From Marisediminitalea lipolytica (GTDB lineage: Bacteria > Pseudomonadota > Gammaproteobacteria > Enterobacterales > Alteromonadaceae), in NCBI RefSeq assembly GCF_001758465.1, contig NZ_MJIC01000006.1, positions 62,001 through 126,000 of the forward strand: a stretch of 64,000 bases of DNA, read 5' to 3'. The notes beneath the pieces were generated by a model. The model did not search any database. It was not told the origin of the DNA and saw only the letters and a program-made list of their open reading frames with translations. The position numbers and the translations under genes are program-made. Positions 17,603 through 27,976 of this stretch are shown piece by piece. Numbering within the stretch: the first letter of the stretch is position 1; every line of letters begins with the position of its first letter.

Positions 17603-18547
17603 ATGTTAGTGAATGGAAAATGGGATGCCGATTGGCAACCGGTGCAGAAAAAAGACAAAGACGGTCGTTTTATCCGTCAGGTTTCGTCCTTTCGCCACTG
17701 GATTACGCCTGATGGTTTGCCGGGACCAACCGGCGACGGTGGCTTTAAGGCCGAAGCCGATCGCTATCATTTATACGTTGCCTATATTTGTCCGTGGGCT
17801 TCACGGGCGCTGGCTGTCAGAGCGCTGAAAGGGCTGAAGGATTTGATTACTGTAAGTGTGGTTAATCCGCGATTAAGCGATCAGGGATGGCGTTTTGGTG
17901 ATTATCCTGGAGCGACAACCGATGAGTTGAATCATGCTACCTATATGCATGAGATATACACCAAAGTCGCGCCGGACTTTACGGGACGAGCGACAGTACC
18001 GGTGTTGTGGGACAAAAAGCAGCAAACCATTGTTAATAACGAGTCAGCTGATATCGTAAGGATGTTGAATACGGCCTTTAAAGAACTGGTTGATACCGGC
18101 CCGGATCTTTATCCGGCGGCACTGGCCAATGATATTGATGCACTAAATGAACAAATTTACAGCCAGTTAAATAATGGTGTGTATCAGGCGGGATTCGCCT
18201 CGAGTCAGGAAGCCTACGACGAAGCCTATAACAATGTGTTTGCCATGTTGGATAAACTGGAAGCACAATTAAGTGATGGACGCCCGTACCTGTTTGGCGA
18301 GCAAATAACCGAAACCGATATCCGTACCTTTGTTACGCTGATCCGGTTTGACGTGGCCTATCACGGCATATTCAAATGTAATCGTAATCTGATTAAACAA
18401 ATGCCGGGTCTGGATGCCTATATGCACAGAATCTGGCAACTTGACGGTATGGCAGACACGGTGAATATTGATCATATTAAAGCCGGTTATTATTCCATTA
18501 AGGCATTAAATCCCAATGGAATTGTTCCCCGCGGCCCACTAATTTAG
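17603..18547 (+). CDS. yqjG: S-glutathionyl-hydroquinone reductase (Xi-class GST)
   Basis: Encodes 314 residues; E. coli YqjG has 328. It reduces glutathionyl-hydroquinones to hydroquinone with glutathione. The catalytic Cys is residue 63 in YICPWASRAL, the characteristic Xi-class CPWA motif, within a thioredoxin-like domain. The C-terminal helical domain contains RPYLFGEQITETDIRTFVTLIRFD. The aromatic-rich N-terminus and the tail with NPNGIVPRGP are family features. It lies between DoxX and the DODA dioxygenase on the same strand. Confidence 0.93.
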   Translation: MLVNGKWDADWQPVQKKDKDGRFIRQVSSFRHWITPDGLPGPTGDGGFKAEADRYHLYVAYICPWASRALAVRALKGLKDLITVSVVNPRLSDQGWRFGDYPGATTDELNHATYMHEIYTKVAPDFTGRATVPVLWDKKQQTIVNNESADIVRMLNTAFKELVDTGPDLYPAALANDIDALNEQIYSQLNNGVYQAGFASSQEAYDEAYNNVFAMLDKLEAQLSDGRPYLFGEQITETDIRTFVTLIRFDVAYHGIFKCNRNLIKQMPGLDAYMHRIWQLDGMADTVNIDHIKAGYYSIKALNPNGIVPRGPLI

Positions 18548-18555
18548 GAGGCACT

Positions 18556-19359
18556 ATGCAAGCAACACAACAAGCGTTATTTATTTCGCACGGTGGTGGT
18601 CCAATGCCCTTAATGGGTGACCCGGGTCACCAGGCACTGGTAGCTCACCTGGCTGACTTAGCCGGCAGGATCCGCCGACCCAAAGCGATACTGATCGTCA
18701 GTGCCCACTGGGAAGCGTCGGTCTCAACGGTCACAACCAGTCCAAAACCAGAGTTAATTTATGACTACTATGGTTTCCCACCAGAAACCTACAGTATTCA
18801 GTATCCTTGTCCTGGTGAGCCAGAGTTAGCGCATCAGGTTGCAGATGCTCTCAAACAGGCTGGTATTCCGGTGGCTGAAGACAATAAGCGTGGCCTGGAT
18901 CATGGCGTATTTGTGCCGTTAAAGATCATGTATCCTCAGGCGGATATCCCGTGTATTCAATTGTCTTTGGTTAACACGCTGGATGCTGCCCAACATATTC
19001 GTATTGGCCAGGCGCTGGCCAATATCGATTATGAGGATCTGCTGATCCTGGGTTCAGGTTTTTCGTTTCATAACATGAGAGCGTTCTTTGCGCCGGATAC
19101 GGCACAAAGCCGGGCGCTTAATCAGGGCTTTGAAGCCTGGCTTAGGGACGTCCTGTCAGATACCAGTCTGAGTGAGACTCAGCGTCAGCAAAAGCTGACA
19201 GACTGGGAACAGGCACCGGGGGCCCGTTTTTGTCATCCTCGTGAAGAACACCTTATCCCACTGCACGTTTGCTATGGCGCAGCGGGTAGGGCTGCCGACT
19301 TATCGGATGCAGTTGTGGTTATCAACAAACAAGCCGGCACTTTTGGCTGGTTTAGTTAA
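18556..19359 (+). CDS. ygiD: DODA-type extradiol ring-cleavage dioxygenase (YgiD-like)
   Basis: Encodes 267 residues with an AGGAGG Shine-Dalgarno 8 bp after yqjG. It belongs to the class III extradiol dioxygenases related to plant and bacterial 4,5-DOPA dioxygenase. Conserved His residues are H12 (ISHGGGP), H51 (SAHWE), H116 (LDHGVF) and H232 (REEHLIPLH), which supply the metal and catalytic sites. Pairing with a hydroquinone reductase suggests a catechol/quinone handling operon. The real substrate is unknown. Confidence 0.9.
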   Translation: MQATQQALFISHGGGPMPLMGDPGHQALVAHLADLAGRIRRPKAILIVSAHWEASVSTVTTSPKPELIYDYYGFPPETYSIQYPCPGEPELAHQVADALKQAGIPVAEDNKRGLDHGVFVPLKIMYPQADIPCIQLSLVNTLDAAQHIRIGQALANIDYEDLLILGSGFSFHNMRAFFAPDTAQSRALNQGFEAWLRDVLSDTSLSETQRQQKLTDWEQAPGARFCHPREEHLIPLHVCYGAAGRAADLSDAVVVINKQAGTFGWFS

Positions 19360-19369
19360 GTGCAGGGAG

Positions 19370-19398
19370 CAGACACTCAGGATTTACCTGAGTGTCTG
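19370..19398. terminator. Perfect 12-bp hairpin between convergent genes
   Basis: CAGACACTCAGG pairs perfectly with CCTGAGTGTCTG across a 5-nt loop, in the 46-bp gap between the dioxygenase stop and the DUF885 stop. There is only a weak T-rich tail, so it may terminate inefficiently. Confidence 0.65.
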
Positions 19399-19405
19399 TG
19401 TGTTG

Positions 19406-21295
19406 TTATTGTTGAGCGGCTATCCACTGATCAACCATTAGTTGCAGTACACTCAGTGGTACCGCACCACCGCCTAATATCAGATCGTGAAAGGCTTTGA
19501 TGTCAAACTTCTCACCCAAAGCTGTGCGGGCTTGCTCACGTAACTCGAGTATTTTCAGCATACCGATTTTGTATGCGGTGGCCTGCCCGGGCATCACGAA
19601 ATATCGTCTTACTTCTGATATTGCCTGACCCTCTGCAATGGGGGTATTGGCAATAAAGTAATCTATGGCCTGCTGTTCGGTCCAGCCTTTAGCGTGAATA
19701 CCGGTATCGAGAACTAACCGTATGGCCCGCCACATTTCTGAATGCAGACGACCAAAATCGGATAATGGTTCCTGATAGGCGCCCATTTCTTTTGCCAGTA
19801 ACTCGGCGTAAAGCGCCCAGCCTTCTACATAAGCAGTAAAACCGGCCTGAGTTCGAAAGGTGGGAACCTCTTCAAGTTCCAGAGCGATGGCGACCTGCAT
19901 ATGGTGGCCGGGTACGCCCTCATGATAGGCCACCGATTCCTGTTCATTTTTTGGCATCATGGTCATATCACTCAGGTGCACGTAATAGACACCGGGGGTG
20001 GAGCCATCGGGTGAACTGGGGAAATAATGCTGCGCTGCGCCGGGTTCTTCGCGAAAGGCTTCTACCCGTTTTACCACCAAATCGGCTTTGGGCAAGCGGC
20101 CAAAGTAATCCGGTAATAAGGTTTTCATGTGATTGATATAAGCCGTGGAGTCATCCAGATAGGCCTGACGGCCAGCATCGGTATCAGGATAGAAAAATCG
20201 TTCATCCTTTACATCAGAACGGCTGTAATCAAAAAATTCATTGAGTGAACCGGCAAAACCCATCTTCTCTTTCACCCGTTCCATTTCTGCACGCAGGCGG
20301 GCGACTTCACTGAGGCCCAACTGATGAATTTCTTCGGCGGTCATGGCAGTGGTGGTGGAGTTTAACAGCATGGCATTGTAGTAAGCTTCACCATCCGGGA
20401 GTGACCACACGCCTTTGGCGTCTTTACTGAGATTGGGTAAGTCATTGTCAAACCAGTTGATTAATGCGGTGTAAGCCGGCCCCATGCTGGATATAAGCGC
20501 TTCCTGAGCCTGGCGTAAATACTCATCCAACTGTGCCGCAGCAAGCTTGCCATCGGTAATCAATTGATTCGCTTTTTGTTTGATATCGGCGTAAATCGCG
20601 GCGTCGGTGTCACTGTCCGGATCAAACGGAAAGCCAGTGACTACTGCTTTACTCTGTGTGATAACGCCTTCGTAGGCAAAGTAGGGCGCTTTCACCCCTT
20701 CATCTGCAGCAAGCCTGGCACGGTCGATAAGCTGTTCCATCACCCGACCGGTTTGTTGTAATCGTGAGATATACGCGGTTAAGTCGCTAAGGTCGTCGAC
20801 CTTGTGATAATTAATCAACACGGTGGGTAATAAAGATTGTATCCCCATCATCTGATTAAACACATACGTCCGGCGCTTAAACGGCGCCAGTGCCACAGCG
20901 GCTTCATACTGATAAAGCCACAGGTCGTAGGAAATGCGGGCATCATCAGACAGCTGGGCATAATCAAATTGCGACTTGAGTTCTTTAACCGTAGCCGCCC
21001 GCCAGGCCAGTTGTTCGGCCTCGGCGTTCTCCGATACATCATCCAGTTCGCCGTATTGATCCTTTCGGCCAAGAATCGTTAGGGTAATAGGAGAAAACTG
21101 TAGCTGTTCTTCATATTTCTCATCAAACCACAGGTTTAATCGTTCTGATTCTGACAGGGGTGCTACCTGTTCAGTTGACGTACCGGGGGGCTCGTTATCC
21201 GGCGCCGGTGTGCAGGCTATCAGAATCGTCACGCTGCACAGCAGGGTAAGTACGGTGTATCGTGCTGAACTATAAAATAACTTAAATCTGTCCAT
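19406..21295 (-). CDS. DUF885 lipoprotein, putative zinc peptidase
   Basis: Encodes 629 residues. The signal peptide carries a lipobox-like ILIACTP near residues 24-30. The DUF885 family signature is VAYHEGVPGHHMQVA, with a downstream Glu in GFTAYVEGWALYAE, resembling the HExxH...E arrangement of gluzincin metallopeptidases such as M32. The protein is therefore probably a periplasmic or membrane-attached peptidase, but no substrate is known for the family. It is convergent with the dioxygenase gene and stands alone on its strand. Confidence 0.85.
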   Translation of the reverse strand: MDRFKLFYSSARYTVLTLLCSVTILIACTPAPDNEPPGTSTEQVAPLSESERLNLWFDEKYEEQLQFSPITLTILGRKDQYGELDDVSENAEAEQLAWRAATVKELKSQFDYAQLSDDARISYDLWLYQYEAAVALAPFKRRTYVFNQMMGIQSLLPTVLINYHKVDDLSDLTAYISRLQQTGRVMEQLIDRARLAADEGVKAPYFAYEGVITQSKAVVTGFPFDPDSDTDAAIYADIKQKANQLITDGKLAAAQLDEYLRQAQEALISSMGPAYTALINWFDNDLPNLSKDAKGVWSLPDGEAYYNAMLLNSTTTAMTAEEIHQLGLSEVARLRAEMERVKEKMGFAGSLNEFFDYSRSDVKDERFFYPDTDAGRQAYLDDSTAYINHMKTLLPDYFGRLPKADLVVKRVEAFREEPGAAQHYFPSSPDGSTPGVYYVHLSDMTMMPKNEQESVAYHEGVPGHHMQVAIALELEEVPTFRTQAGFTAYVEGWALYAELLAKEMGAYQEPLSDFGRLHSEMWRAIRLVLDTGIHAKGWTEQQAIDYFIANTPIAEGQAISEVRRYFVMPGQATAYKIGMLKILELREQARTALGEKFDIKAFHDLILGGGAVPLSVLQLMVDQWIAAQQ

Positions 21296-21439
21296 AGCGC
21301 GTTGTCCTTGTCATTAACAAACCCTGGAGGGATAGGTAAACCATAACAGCTTAGTGCATGGTCATCATGACATGTTAATCACGCATCGTATAGATTAAAA
21401 ATTAACCGGTGCAAGATAGCAGCTGTGCTGCTAGAGACA

Positions 21440-22435
21440 TTAGTCTGTTGTTGCCCTCCTGACATAATCAATTGCCTGGTCTGTTTGATCTTGCAACACC
21501 GGATTAATTTTACTGTGAGAAGGGCTCCAGCCTGCCAGAAAGCGATGAAAATCCGCGTTGGCCACGCAATACAAATCCTGCCAGTGCTGGCATATGTCTT
21601 TGGCCGTCGCGCTATCTGTTGTTGTGCCCAGCGCCTCTTTTAACCGATCGAAATAAAAGGCTAAACAATCGTCTGTATAGCGGCTTAGCTCGTTATCAGA
21701 CATGACGCTCCCCAGAAAGTAAGCTACGTCCTGCACACCAGTACCGCCACCGACGTACTGAAAATCCACGGCTGCCACCGATTTTCCGTCCTCACTAAAG
21801 CAAAAATTAGCGACCTTGGCATCACCGTGTATCAGCGTTTGGTACGGGCATTCCCTTAATGCCTGGTCGAACCGTGCAGCATATTGCTTTAGCGGACCAT
21901 CTGCCATTTGATCATATTCATCCTGGCGCGTAGCGAGATGCCAGTAACTACCTTGTGACCATAAACCTTCGGCAGGCTGCTGCATAAAGGTGGCATGGAA
22001 GGCGGCTAACCAGGCCAGTACAGGGCGACATGTTTTGGCATTTAACCTGTGATGACGGACAGGGAATCCCGCTTCATTAAGATCACTTAACACCAGAACA
22101 GTTATTTCATGCTGTTGATCGGTGACGATTAATTCTGCCACCCTGGCGTCAGAGGCTAATCTGGCTGCGTAATTTTGGTAAAAATGCTGCTCAATCTGAT
22201 AGGAACGCCACTTCCGCTGCTGGCTGTGTTGACTGTTCCAGCCCCGGGGATGCTTAAAACTAGCCGGTTCGCGGATAAGTTTGATAATAAGATGCGATTG
22301 CCGGGCAGGAGAGTAACAACGTAACAACTGACCAAAATCACTCCACAGTGACTGTACCAATTCAAACTCTTGTAGTTGTGGATCTGCCAACAGACTTTGC
22401 AGCCACAAAACTAATTTTGGGTCGGGTGTCGTCAT
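21440..22435 (-). CDS. Small-molecule kinase-like (phosphotransferase/EcKinase) protein
   Basis: Encodes 331 residues from ATG at 22435; a TTG seven codons upstream is less likely. It has the aminoglycoside phosphotransferase/choline-kinase fold motifs: the Brenner motif TLIHGDAKVANFCF with the catalytic Asp, and VAAVDFQYVGGGTGVQDVAYFLG with the metal-binding Asp. The GGGTGVQDVAYF form resembles the DUF1679/EcKinase-like branch. Phosphate acceptor is unknown. It follows rne on the same strand, but a strong terminator lies between. Confidence 0.8.
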   Translation of the reverse strand: MTTPDPKLVLWLQSLLADPQLQEFELVQSLWSDFGQLLRCYSPARQSHLIIKLIREPASFKHPRGWNSQHSQQRKWRSYQIEQHFYQNYAARLASDARVAELIVTDQQHEITVLVLSDLNEAGFPVRHHRLNAKTCRPVLAWLAAFHATFMQQPAEGLWSQGSYWHLATRQDEYDQMADGPLKQYAARFDQALRECPYQTLIHGDAKVANFCFSEDGKSVAAVDFQYVGGGTGVQDVAYFLGSVMSDNELSRYTDDCLAFYFDRLKEALGTTTDSATAKDICQHWQDLYCVANADFHRFLAGWSPSHSKINPVLQDQTDQAIDYVRRATTD

Positions 22436-22454
22436 ATAATCAGTGCTTATAAAC

Positions 22455-22479
22455 AAAAAGGGCCAGCATGGCTGGCCCT
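22455..22479 (-). terminator. Terminator of rne
   Basis: On the minus strand GGGCCAGC, loop CAT, GCTGGCCC is followed by TTTTTG. It lies 19 bp beyond the rne stop codon and just upstream of the kinase-like gene start. Confidence 0.92.
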
Positions 22480-22497
22480 CAGGTTTTGTGTTGTATC

Positions 22498-25400
22498 CTA
22501 CAGACTGGCCGGGCGTGTCGTTGGAGCCGACGCGCTGGCAGTGGCATTACCAATGATTGCTATGCGACCAGACACGGTCAGCGCCGGACGCTGTTCGTCT
22601 GCTCTGGCAGTCAATGCCACCTCAATCATTGATGCTTCCACCGTAGCCGGGTTAGTCATCGGGTGAGATACGTTAAATTTACCCAGACTGTGAGCCATCT
22701 CAACCGTGGCCTTAGCGGTTTCAGCTGGTGCTGACTGTACCGTTTCAACAGGCTGTTCAACTTCTTCAGTTACCGCAGGTTCCGTAACTTCAGTTGCTGC
22801 TGCAACTTCAGTTACTTCTTCAATTTCTGCAACGGGCGCTTCTTCGCTAACCGGTTCAGTTACCTGAGAAGTAGTTTCTTCAACCGGTTCAGCTGCTTCA
22901 GTTTCCTCGGTCTGCGCTTCGGCCGGCGCATCTTCAGTTGCCGCTTGCTCAGCAACTTCTGGCGCTGCCTGCACTTCTTCAGTACTGGTTTGCGCTACAG
23001 GCTGTTCAGTCTGTACTTCAGTGTCCAGGTTGATTTCCACCTGCTGAGGTGCTTCTTCGGTTTCAGCAGGGCGCTCGTTAGTAACCGGTCTAACCGCTTC
23101 TTCGCTAACCGGAGCAGGTTGTTCGGCAGGCGTATCAAACTGCAACTCGTCCTGCTGCGCTGGCTGCGGCTGGCTATCGTCGTCTGATTTTTCTTTCTTA
23201 CGACGCTGACCAGCGGCACGTGCGTGACGCGGCGAACGACGACTACGGCTACGAGAGCCCTTATCGCCACGGGCTTTGTCTTCATCGTCCTGCTGGTTTG
23301 CCTCTTCCTGGCTTTCTGCCGCAGGTTGCGCTGCGGCAACCTTTTCGGCCTCGCCCTGTTCACTCTGAACCGGCGCCGGTGAGGTTTGCGCGGCAACGTT
23401 TTCTGTAGCGACAGTTTCTTCAACTGCTGCAGCTACCGGCGCATCGTTAACCTTTTGCTCCTCGATTGTCTGAGCTGCGGCTTCAGCCGCTTTCTGTTCA
23501 GCTTTTTCCTGAGTTGCTTTGGTTTGCACCGGGTGCTTGTCAGTACCGCCTTCTGCACGAACACTGCCTTTTATTTCACGACGCTGACGACGCTCTTTAA
23601 CCTGCTTTTTACGTGCTGGCTTTTCGGTTTCGCCCTGGGTTTCCTTAGCCTGAGCAGCAGACTCAACGGCTTCTTCGTTAACTTTATCGGCTTTATCAGA
23701 CTGCGGCTTGTTACGTGAACGATTACGGCCACGGGTTTGCTTTGGTCTGTCCTGACGCTGGTTATCAGAATCCGCAGACTTTTCGTTGGTTTGTTGTTCC
23801 GCTGGCTTTTCGTTACCTTCGTTACGACGAGGTTTACCAGAACGGTTATTACGGCGACGGTCGTTATTGTTATTACGACGACGGTTATTCTGGTTATTGT
23901 TACGTGGTTTTGGCTTCGGCTTTTCTTCAACTACTTCTTCTTCTGAAGCGAATAAACCGGCTAACCATTTGCCCAGTCCCGCCAATAAACCGGTTTTCTT
24001 TTCAACTGGTTTTTCTTCTGGTTTTGGCGCTACTACCGGTGCTGCGGTAGGCGCAATTAAGCCCTGCAGAGCAGGCTCTTCACGCTTGACCGGCGTGGTT
24101 ACACCACTGGATTTTTCTTCGCTTTCCACTTCTGCCAGCGCAATGTTGTAGCTGGCGTCGGTGATCACGTCATCCGTACGGTGACGAACGATTTGATAGT
24201 GTGGTGTTTCCAGATTCGGATTTGGGATCAGGATCAGGCTGACACCATGACGCTTCTCAATATTCTGAACGGCCTTGCGCTTCTCATTAAGCAGGTAAGT
24301 CGCTACAGCTACGGGTAACTGAGCTTCAATCTGGCCGGTATTGTCCTTGATACTTTCTTCTTCAAGAATACGCAGAATCGATAGTGCCAGGGATTCTGTT
24401 CCACGAACCGTACCATGACCAGAACAGCGCGGGCATACATTGTGCGCAGATTCACCCAGCGAAGGACGCAGGCGCTGACGGGACATTTCCAGCAATCCGA
24501 AACGCGAAATACGACCAAGCTGAACCCGTGCGCGGTCTGGTTTAACGGCATCCTTAATACGGTTTTCTACTTCGCGCTGGTGTTTAACCGGGGTCATATC
24601 GATAAAGTCGATAACGACCAGGCCACCTAAGTCACGCAGACGTAACTGACGGGCGATTTCATCTGCCGCTTCGAGGTTGGTATTCAGGGCTGTTTCTTCG
24701 ATATCACCACCCTTGGTTGCGCGGGCAGAGTTGATGTCAATAGAGGTCAGTGCTTCAGTTGGGTCGATAACAATCGAACCACCGGAAGGTAAGCGTACTT
24801 CCCGTTCAAAGGCAGATTCAATCTGGCTTTCGATTTGGTAATGGCTGAACAGTGGTACATCGCCTTTGTACAGTTTTACGCGGCTTGCGAAATCAGGGCG
24901 TACCAGTTCAATGTGTTGCAGGGCCTGCTCGTAAACACGCTGTTTATCAATCAGAATTTCACCTACGTCACGGCGTAAATAATCGCGAATGGCGCGAACA
25001 ATAACGTTACTTTCCTGGTGGATAAGGAACGGTGCAGGGCGCTCTTCTGCTACTTTTGAAATGGCTTCCCAGTGGGTCAGTAGTACCCGTAAATCCCAAT
25101 CCAGTTCCTCGTAGGATTTGCCAACACCGGCAGTACGTACGATAAGGCCCATGCCATCTGGCAGGTCCAGTTTGGATAAGGCGGCTTTAAGGTCAGTACG
25201 CTCATCACCATCGATACGACGGGAAATACCACCGGCGCGCGGATTGTTAGGCATTAATACCAGATAACTACCGGCCAGTGATAAGAATGTAGTCAGGGCA
25301 GCGCCTTTCTGACCGCGTTCTTCCTTGTCGATTTGAACAATAACTTCCTGACCTTCCTTGATAACATCTTTAATGTTCGGACGGCCGTCAAGCTTGTAGT

Positions 25401-25641
25401 TTTTGGGGAAATACGTGCGGGCGATTTCTTTTAGAGGGAGGAATCCGTGGCGTTCAGCGCCATAGTCTACAAAAGCCGCTTCCAAGCTTGGCTCTACGCG
25501 GGTGATTTTACCTTTGTAAATATTGGCTTTTTTCTGCTCGTGTCCGGGACTCTCTATATCTAAATCATATAAACGTTGCCCGTCTACCAGGGCAACACGC
25601 AACTCTTCTTGTTGCGTTGCGTTGATTAGCATTCTTTTCAT
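22498..25641 (-). CDS. rne: Ribonuclease E
   Basis: Encodes 1047 residues; E. coli Rne has 1061. It is the endonuclease core of the RNA degradosome. The N-terminal half has the S1 domain at about 38-120, the DNase I-like catalytic region with [12 protein letters not shown] and VVIDFIDM, and the Zn-link CPRCSGHG. The C-terminal half is low complexity: an amphipathic membrane-anchor-like segment [14 protein letters not shown], Arg/Asn-rich RNA-binding tracts, a second Arg-rich region with [17 protein letters not shown] as in E. coli, Glu/Val-rich repeats, and a tail that may bind PNPase. It is divergent from rluC, as in E. coli. Confidence 0.97.
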   Translation of the reverse strand: MKRMLINATQQEELRVALVDGQRLYDLDIESPGHEQKKANIYKGKITRVEPSLEAAFVDYGAERHGFLPLKEIARTYFPKNYKLDGRPNIKDVIKEGQEVIVQIDKEERGQKGAALTTFLSLAGSYLVLMPNNPRAGGISRRIDGDERTDLKAALSKLDLPDGMGLIVRTAGVGKSYEELDWDLRVLLTHWEAISKVAEERPAPFLIHQESNVIVRAIRDYLRRDVGEILIDKQRVYEQALQHIELVRPDFASRVKLYKGDVPLFSHYQIESQIESAFEREVRLPSGGSIVIDPTEALTSIDINSARATKGGDIEETALNTNLEAADEIARQLRLRDLGGLVVIDFIDMTPVKHQREVENRIKDAVKPDRARVQLGRISRFGLLEMSRQRLRPSLGESAHNVCPRCSGHGTVRGTESLALSILRILEEESIKDNTGQIEAQLPVAVATYLLNEKRKAVQNIEKRHGVSLILIPNPNLETPHYQIVRHRTDDVITDASYNIALAEVESEEKSSGVTTPVKREEPALQGLIAPTAAPVVAPKPEEKPVEKKTGLLAGLGKWLAGLFASEEEVVEEKPKPKPRNNNQNNRRRNNNNDRRRNNRSGKPRRNEGNEKPAEQQTNEKSADSDNQRQDRPKQTRGRNRSRNKPQSDKADKVNEEAVESAAQAKETQGETEKPARKKQVKERRQRREIKGSVRAEGGTDKHPVQTKATQEKAEQKAAEAAAQTIEEQKVNDAPVAAAVEETVATENVAAQTSPAPVQSEQGEAEKVAAAQPAAESQEEANQQDDEDKARGDKGSRSRSRRSPRHARAAGQRRKKEKSDDDSQPQPAQQDELQFDTPAEQPAPVSEEAVRPVTNERPAETEEAPQQVEINLDTEVQTEQPVAQTSTEEVQAAPEVAEQAATEDAPAEAQTEETEAAEPVEETTSQVTEPVSEEAPVAEIEEVTEVAAATEVTEPAVTEEVEQPVETVQSAPAETAKATVEMAHSLGKFNVSHPMTNPATVEASMIEVALTARADEQRPALTVSGRIAIIGNATASASAPTTRPASL

Positions 25642-26320
25642 TGTATCTAACTCTGTTTCTTCTTACAGCCGTTCAGATACACAATTAAAGTGACTGTGCA
25701 AAACCTCACCGCGCAACCTCTCGTTGGGCAGGGATCCTGTTGTATTGTCGTATTACCCTTGATTCTATTCGCTTTTTACTTCTTAAAAAAAGCGTTTCTG
25801 TCTTTATTGGGTGTCGGGAACGACGGCCCTGATTCATCTTTTTTGGTGATCACCGAGCAAAACTTCGTTGCTCAGTGAATCAATGTCAATTCAATTCTGT
25901 ATAACTAAACGGCAAATTATTTTTGCCATTGTCGCAAGTTTTCAGCTACGTGATTCTTCATCAACGCACGTTGTATTACTCAACTCACCCGTATGATAAT
26001 TCCGCAAGCGGCGGGGGCTAAACAGCAATACAGACTCTGCGACCGGTTGTTTCACATTTTAGTTTAACGTTATTCTAACAACGAGTCTGTCAAACACTTG
26101 TCAGTGTTAGTTCTCAGTGTTGTGTCAGTTAAAACAAATTGATTATCGCACCAAAGCGAAGAAATAGGCAAGTAATACGAGCTGCCGGAAGTTAATTTAC
26201 TTGGGTAAATGCCGGCAAGAGGCGCTTTTAGGGCTGTTTGTCAGTCTTACGCCGGGCCAATTTGCTTTATTCCGCGTGCAGTAAGTGAATGTCCGGTTCA
26301 AATACGGTAGAATCGCGGCC
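25642..26320 (-). promoter_or_regulatory. rne-rluC intergenic region, likely long rne 5' leader
   Basis: A 679-bp region without a credible gene separates the divergent rne and rluC. In E. coli the rne mRNA has a leader of about 360 nt through which RNase E autoregulates. Here a 10-bp stem (25851-25860 with 25868-25877, one G-T pair, 7-nt loop) lies about 210 nt upstream of the rne ATG and could be a similar element. The autoregulatory role is inference from E. coli. Confidence 0.55.
26308..26313 (+). promoter_or_regulatory. Probable -10 element of rluC
   Basis: TAGAAT ends 7 bp before the rluC ATG with GC-rich CGCGGCC between. If this is the -10 hexamer, the transcript would begin at or next to the start codon, giving a leaderless or near-leaderless mRNA. 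No good -35 is visible. Confidence 0.4.
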
Positions 26321-27304
26321 ATGAAAACATCCGATCCTTCTGCCGTGACATCACAAGAAACCACTCCTGCAACCTCCCAGGTGCAAATTGTAGAGGCCGA
26401 GCCTGATTTGGCCGGTCAACGTGTCGATAACTTTTTACGTACTTATCTTAAAGGGGTACCGAAAAGCCTTATTTATCGTATTTTGCGAAAAGGTGAGGTG
26501 CGGGTGAATAAAAAGCGGGTTAAACCCGAATATAAACTGGCCGCGGGCGATATCATTCGGATCCCCCCGGTGCGGGTAAGTGAAACGCCCGAATTGCCTT
26601 CACCAAAACTTGAAAGAATAGCCAGTCTCGAACAGCATATTTTGTTTGAAGACAATCACCTTATTGTGTTTAACAAACCCTCTGGCCTTGCGGTTCACGG
26701 CGGTAGTGGTTTGAGCTTTGGCTTAATCGAAGGTCTGCGAGCATTAAGACCCGATGCTAAATTTATGGAATTGGTACATCGACTGGACCGTGATACTTCC
26801 GGCTGTATTTTAGTGGCTAAAAAACGCTCAGCACTGCGTCATATGCACGAGCAACTGCGTAACAGCCAGATGGACAAACGCTATCATGCGCTGGTAGCCG
26901 GGCAGTGGCCGCAAAATCGATTTAAGGTTAAAGCGCCTTTGCAGAAAAACATTTTGCAATCCGGCGAAAGGCTGGTCAGCGTCTCGGAACAAGGCAAGCC
27001 GTCTGAAACCCGCTACCGTATTCTGCAACAATTTGACAATGCGACCCTGGTGGAGGCGTCACCAATTACCGGGCGTACCCATCAAATCAGAGTGCATTGT
27101 TTACATGCCGGGCACCCTATTGCCTGTGACGATAAATATGGTGATGCGGAGTTTGACAAGAAAATGAAGGCTGTCGGTCTCAACCGCTTGTTTTTACACG
27201 CGGCGAGTTTACGCCTTACGCATCCGAATACAGAAGAGGTGGTGACCTTTACGGCCCCCTACGACGAGCAACTCAGCCATACAGTCAATGCGCTTAAAAA
27301 ATAA
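26321..27304 (+). CDS. rluC: 23S rRNA pseudouridine(955/2504/2580) synthase
   Basis: Encodes 327 residues from ATG at 26321; an upstream GTG at 26285 is not favoured because E. coli RluC has 319 residues. The N-terminal S4 domain (VDNFLRTYLKGVPKSLIYRILRKGEVRVN) is at about 30-80. The catalytic domain has the RluA-family motif LVHRLDRDTSGCILVAK with the catalytic Asp, and TGRTHQIRVH further on. The divergent position to rne is conserved with E. coli. Confidence 0.95.
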   Translation: MKTSDPSAVTSQETTPATSQVQIVEAEPDLAGQRVDNFLRTYLKGVPKSLIYRILRKGEVRVNKKRVKPEYKLAAGDIIRIPPVRVSETPELPSPKLERIASLEQHILFEDNHLIVFNKPSGLAVHGGSGLSFGLIEGLRALRPDAKFMELVHRLDRDTSGCILVAKKRSALRHMHEQLRNSQMDKRYHALVAGQWPQNRFKVKAPLQKNILQSGERLVSVSEQGKPSETRYRILQQFDNATLVEASPITGRTHQIRVHCLHAGHPIACDDKYGDAEFDKKMKAVGLNRLFLHAASLRLTHPNTEEVVTFTAPYDEQLSHTVNALKK

Positions 27305-27316
27305 CGACGGATTATT

Positions 27317-27976
27317 ATGACCAGGCAGTACGAACTCATCATTTTTGACTGGGATGGCACGCTGATGGATTCAGCAGCCAAAATTGTCAGTTGTATGCAA
27401 AAAGCCGCGCAGCGTTGCGGGGTAACCGTTCCCACCGCCGCAGCGGTGAGTCATATTATCGGTATTAGTTTAAAGCCAGCCATTAAGCAGCTGTTTAATA
27501 CTGACGATGATGAGCTGGCCGAGCGATTAACGCTGGCCTACAAAGAAGTGTATCTGGGCGCTGATACCACGCCTTGCCCGTTGTTCGATGGTGTTGAAGC
27601 CATGCTGAGCGATTTAACCACAGCCGGATACAAACTGGCAGTCGCTACCGGTAAAGCCCGGCGGGGATTAAACCGGGCCTGGGAGCAAACCGGTACCGGG
27701 CATTTTTTTACTACGTCGCGCTGCGCCGATGAAGCAGACTCCAAGCCGTCGCCGGATATGTTGTTACAATTGCTGGCCGAGCAGGGGCTTTCTGCCGGAC
27801 AGGCACTGATGATTGGTGATACTACCTACGACATGCAAATGGCCCAGGCGATTGGCATGGACCGGGTAGGGGTGAGCTATGGCGTGCATGCCGCAGTGAA
27901 CCTGGCTAAACATCACCCTAAAGCTATTGTGCACAGCATTGACGAGCTGCACCGCTTAATAATGGCTGAAAGTTAA
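27317..27976 (+). CDS. HAD-superfamily hydrolase, phosphoglycolate-phosphatase-like
   Basis: Encodes 219 residues, 12 bp after rluC. It shows HAD subfamily IA motifs: IIFDWDGTLMDS with the nucleophile Asp, motif II VATGKARRGL, a Lys in the SKPSPDML segment and motif IV MIGDTTYDMQMAQAIG. Members hydrolyse small phosphorylated metabolites; substrate unknown. It is probably co-transcribed with rluC. Its 3' end overlaps the convergent yceF by 21 bp. Confidence 0.9.
   Translation: MTRQYELIIFDWDGTLMDSAAKIVSCMQKAAQRCGVTVPTAAAVSHIIGISLKPAIKQLFNTDDDELAERLTLAYKEVYLGADTTPCPLFDGVEAMLSDLTTAGYKLAVATGKARRGLNRAWEQTGTGHFFTTSRCADEADSKPSPDMLLQLLAEQGLSAGQALMIGDTTYDMQMAQAIGMDRVGVSYGVHAAVNLAKHHPKAIVHSIDELHRLIMAES

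Noticed and set aside
22945..24151. Several long ORFs antisense or out of frame to the second half of rne
   Set aside because: They arise from the low-complexity Glu/Arg/Val-rich rne sequence, have odd composition and no recognisable domain.
25690..25878. Small forward ORF in the rne leader region
   Set aside because: No similarity or ribosome binding site; it spans a predicted leader hairpin.
27956..27976. 21-bp overlap of the HAD and yceF genes as a sign of frameshift
   Set aside because: Both proteins have normal length and complete motifs; convergent 3' overlaps are common.
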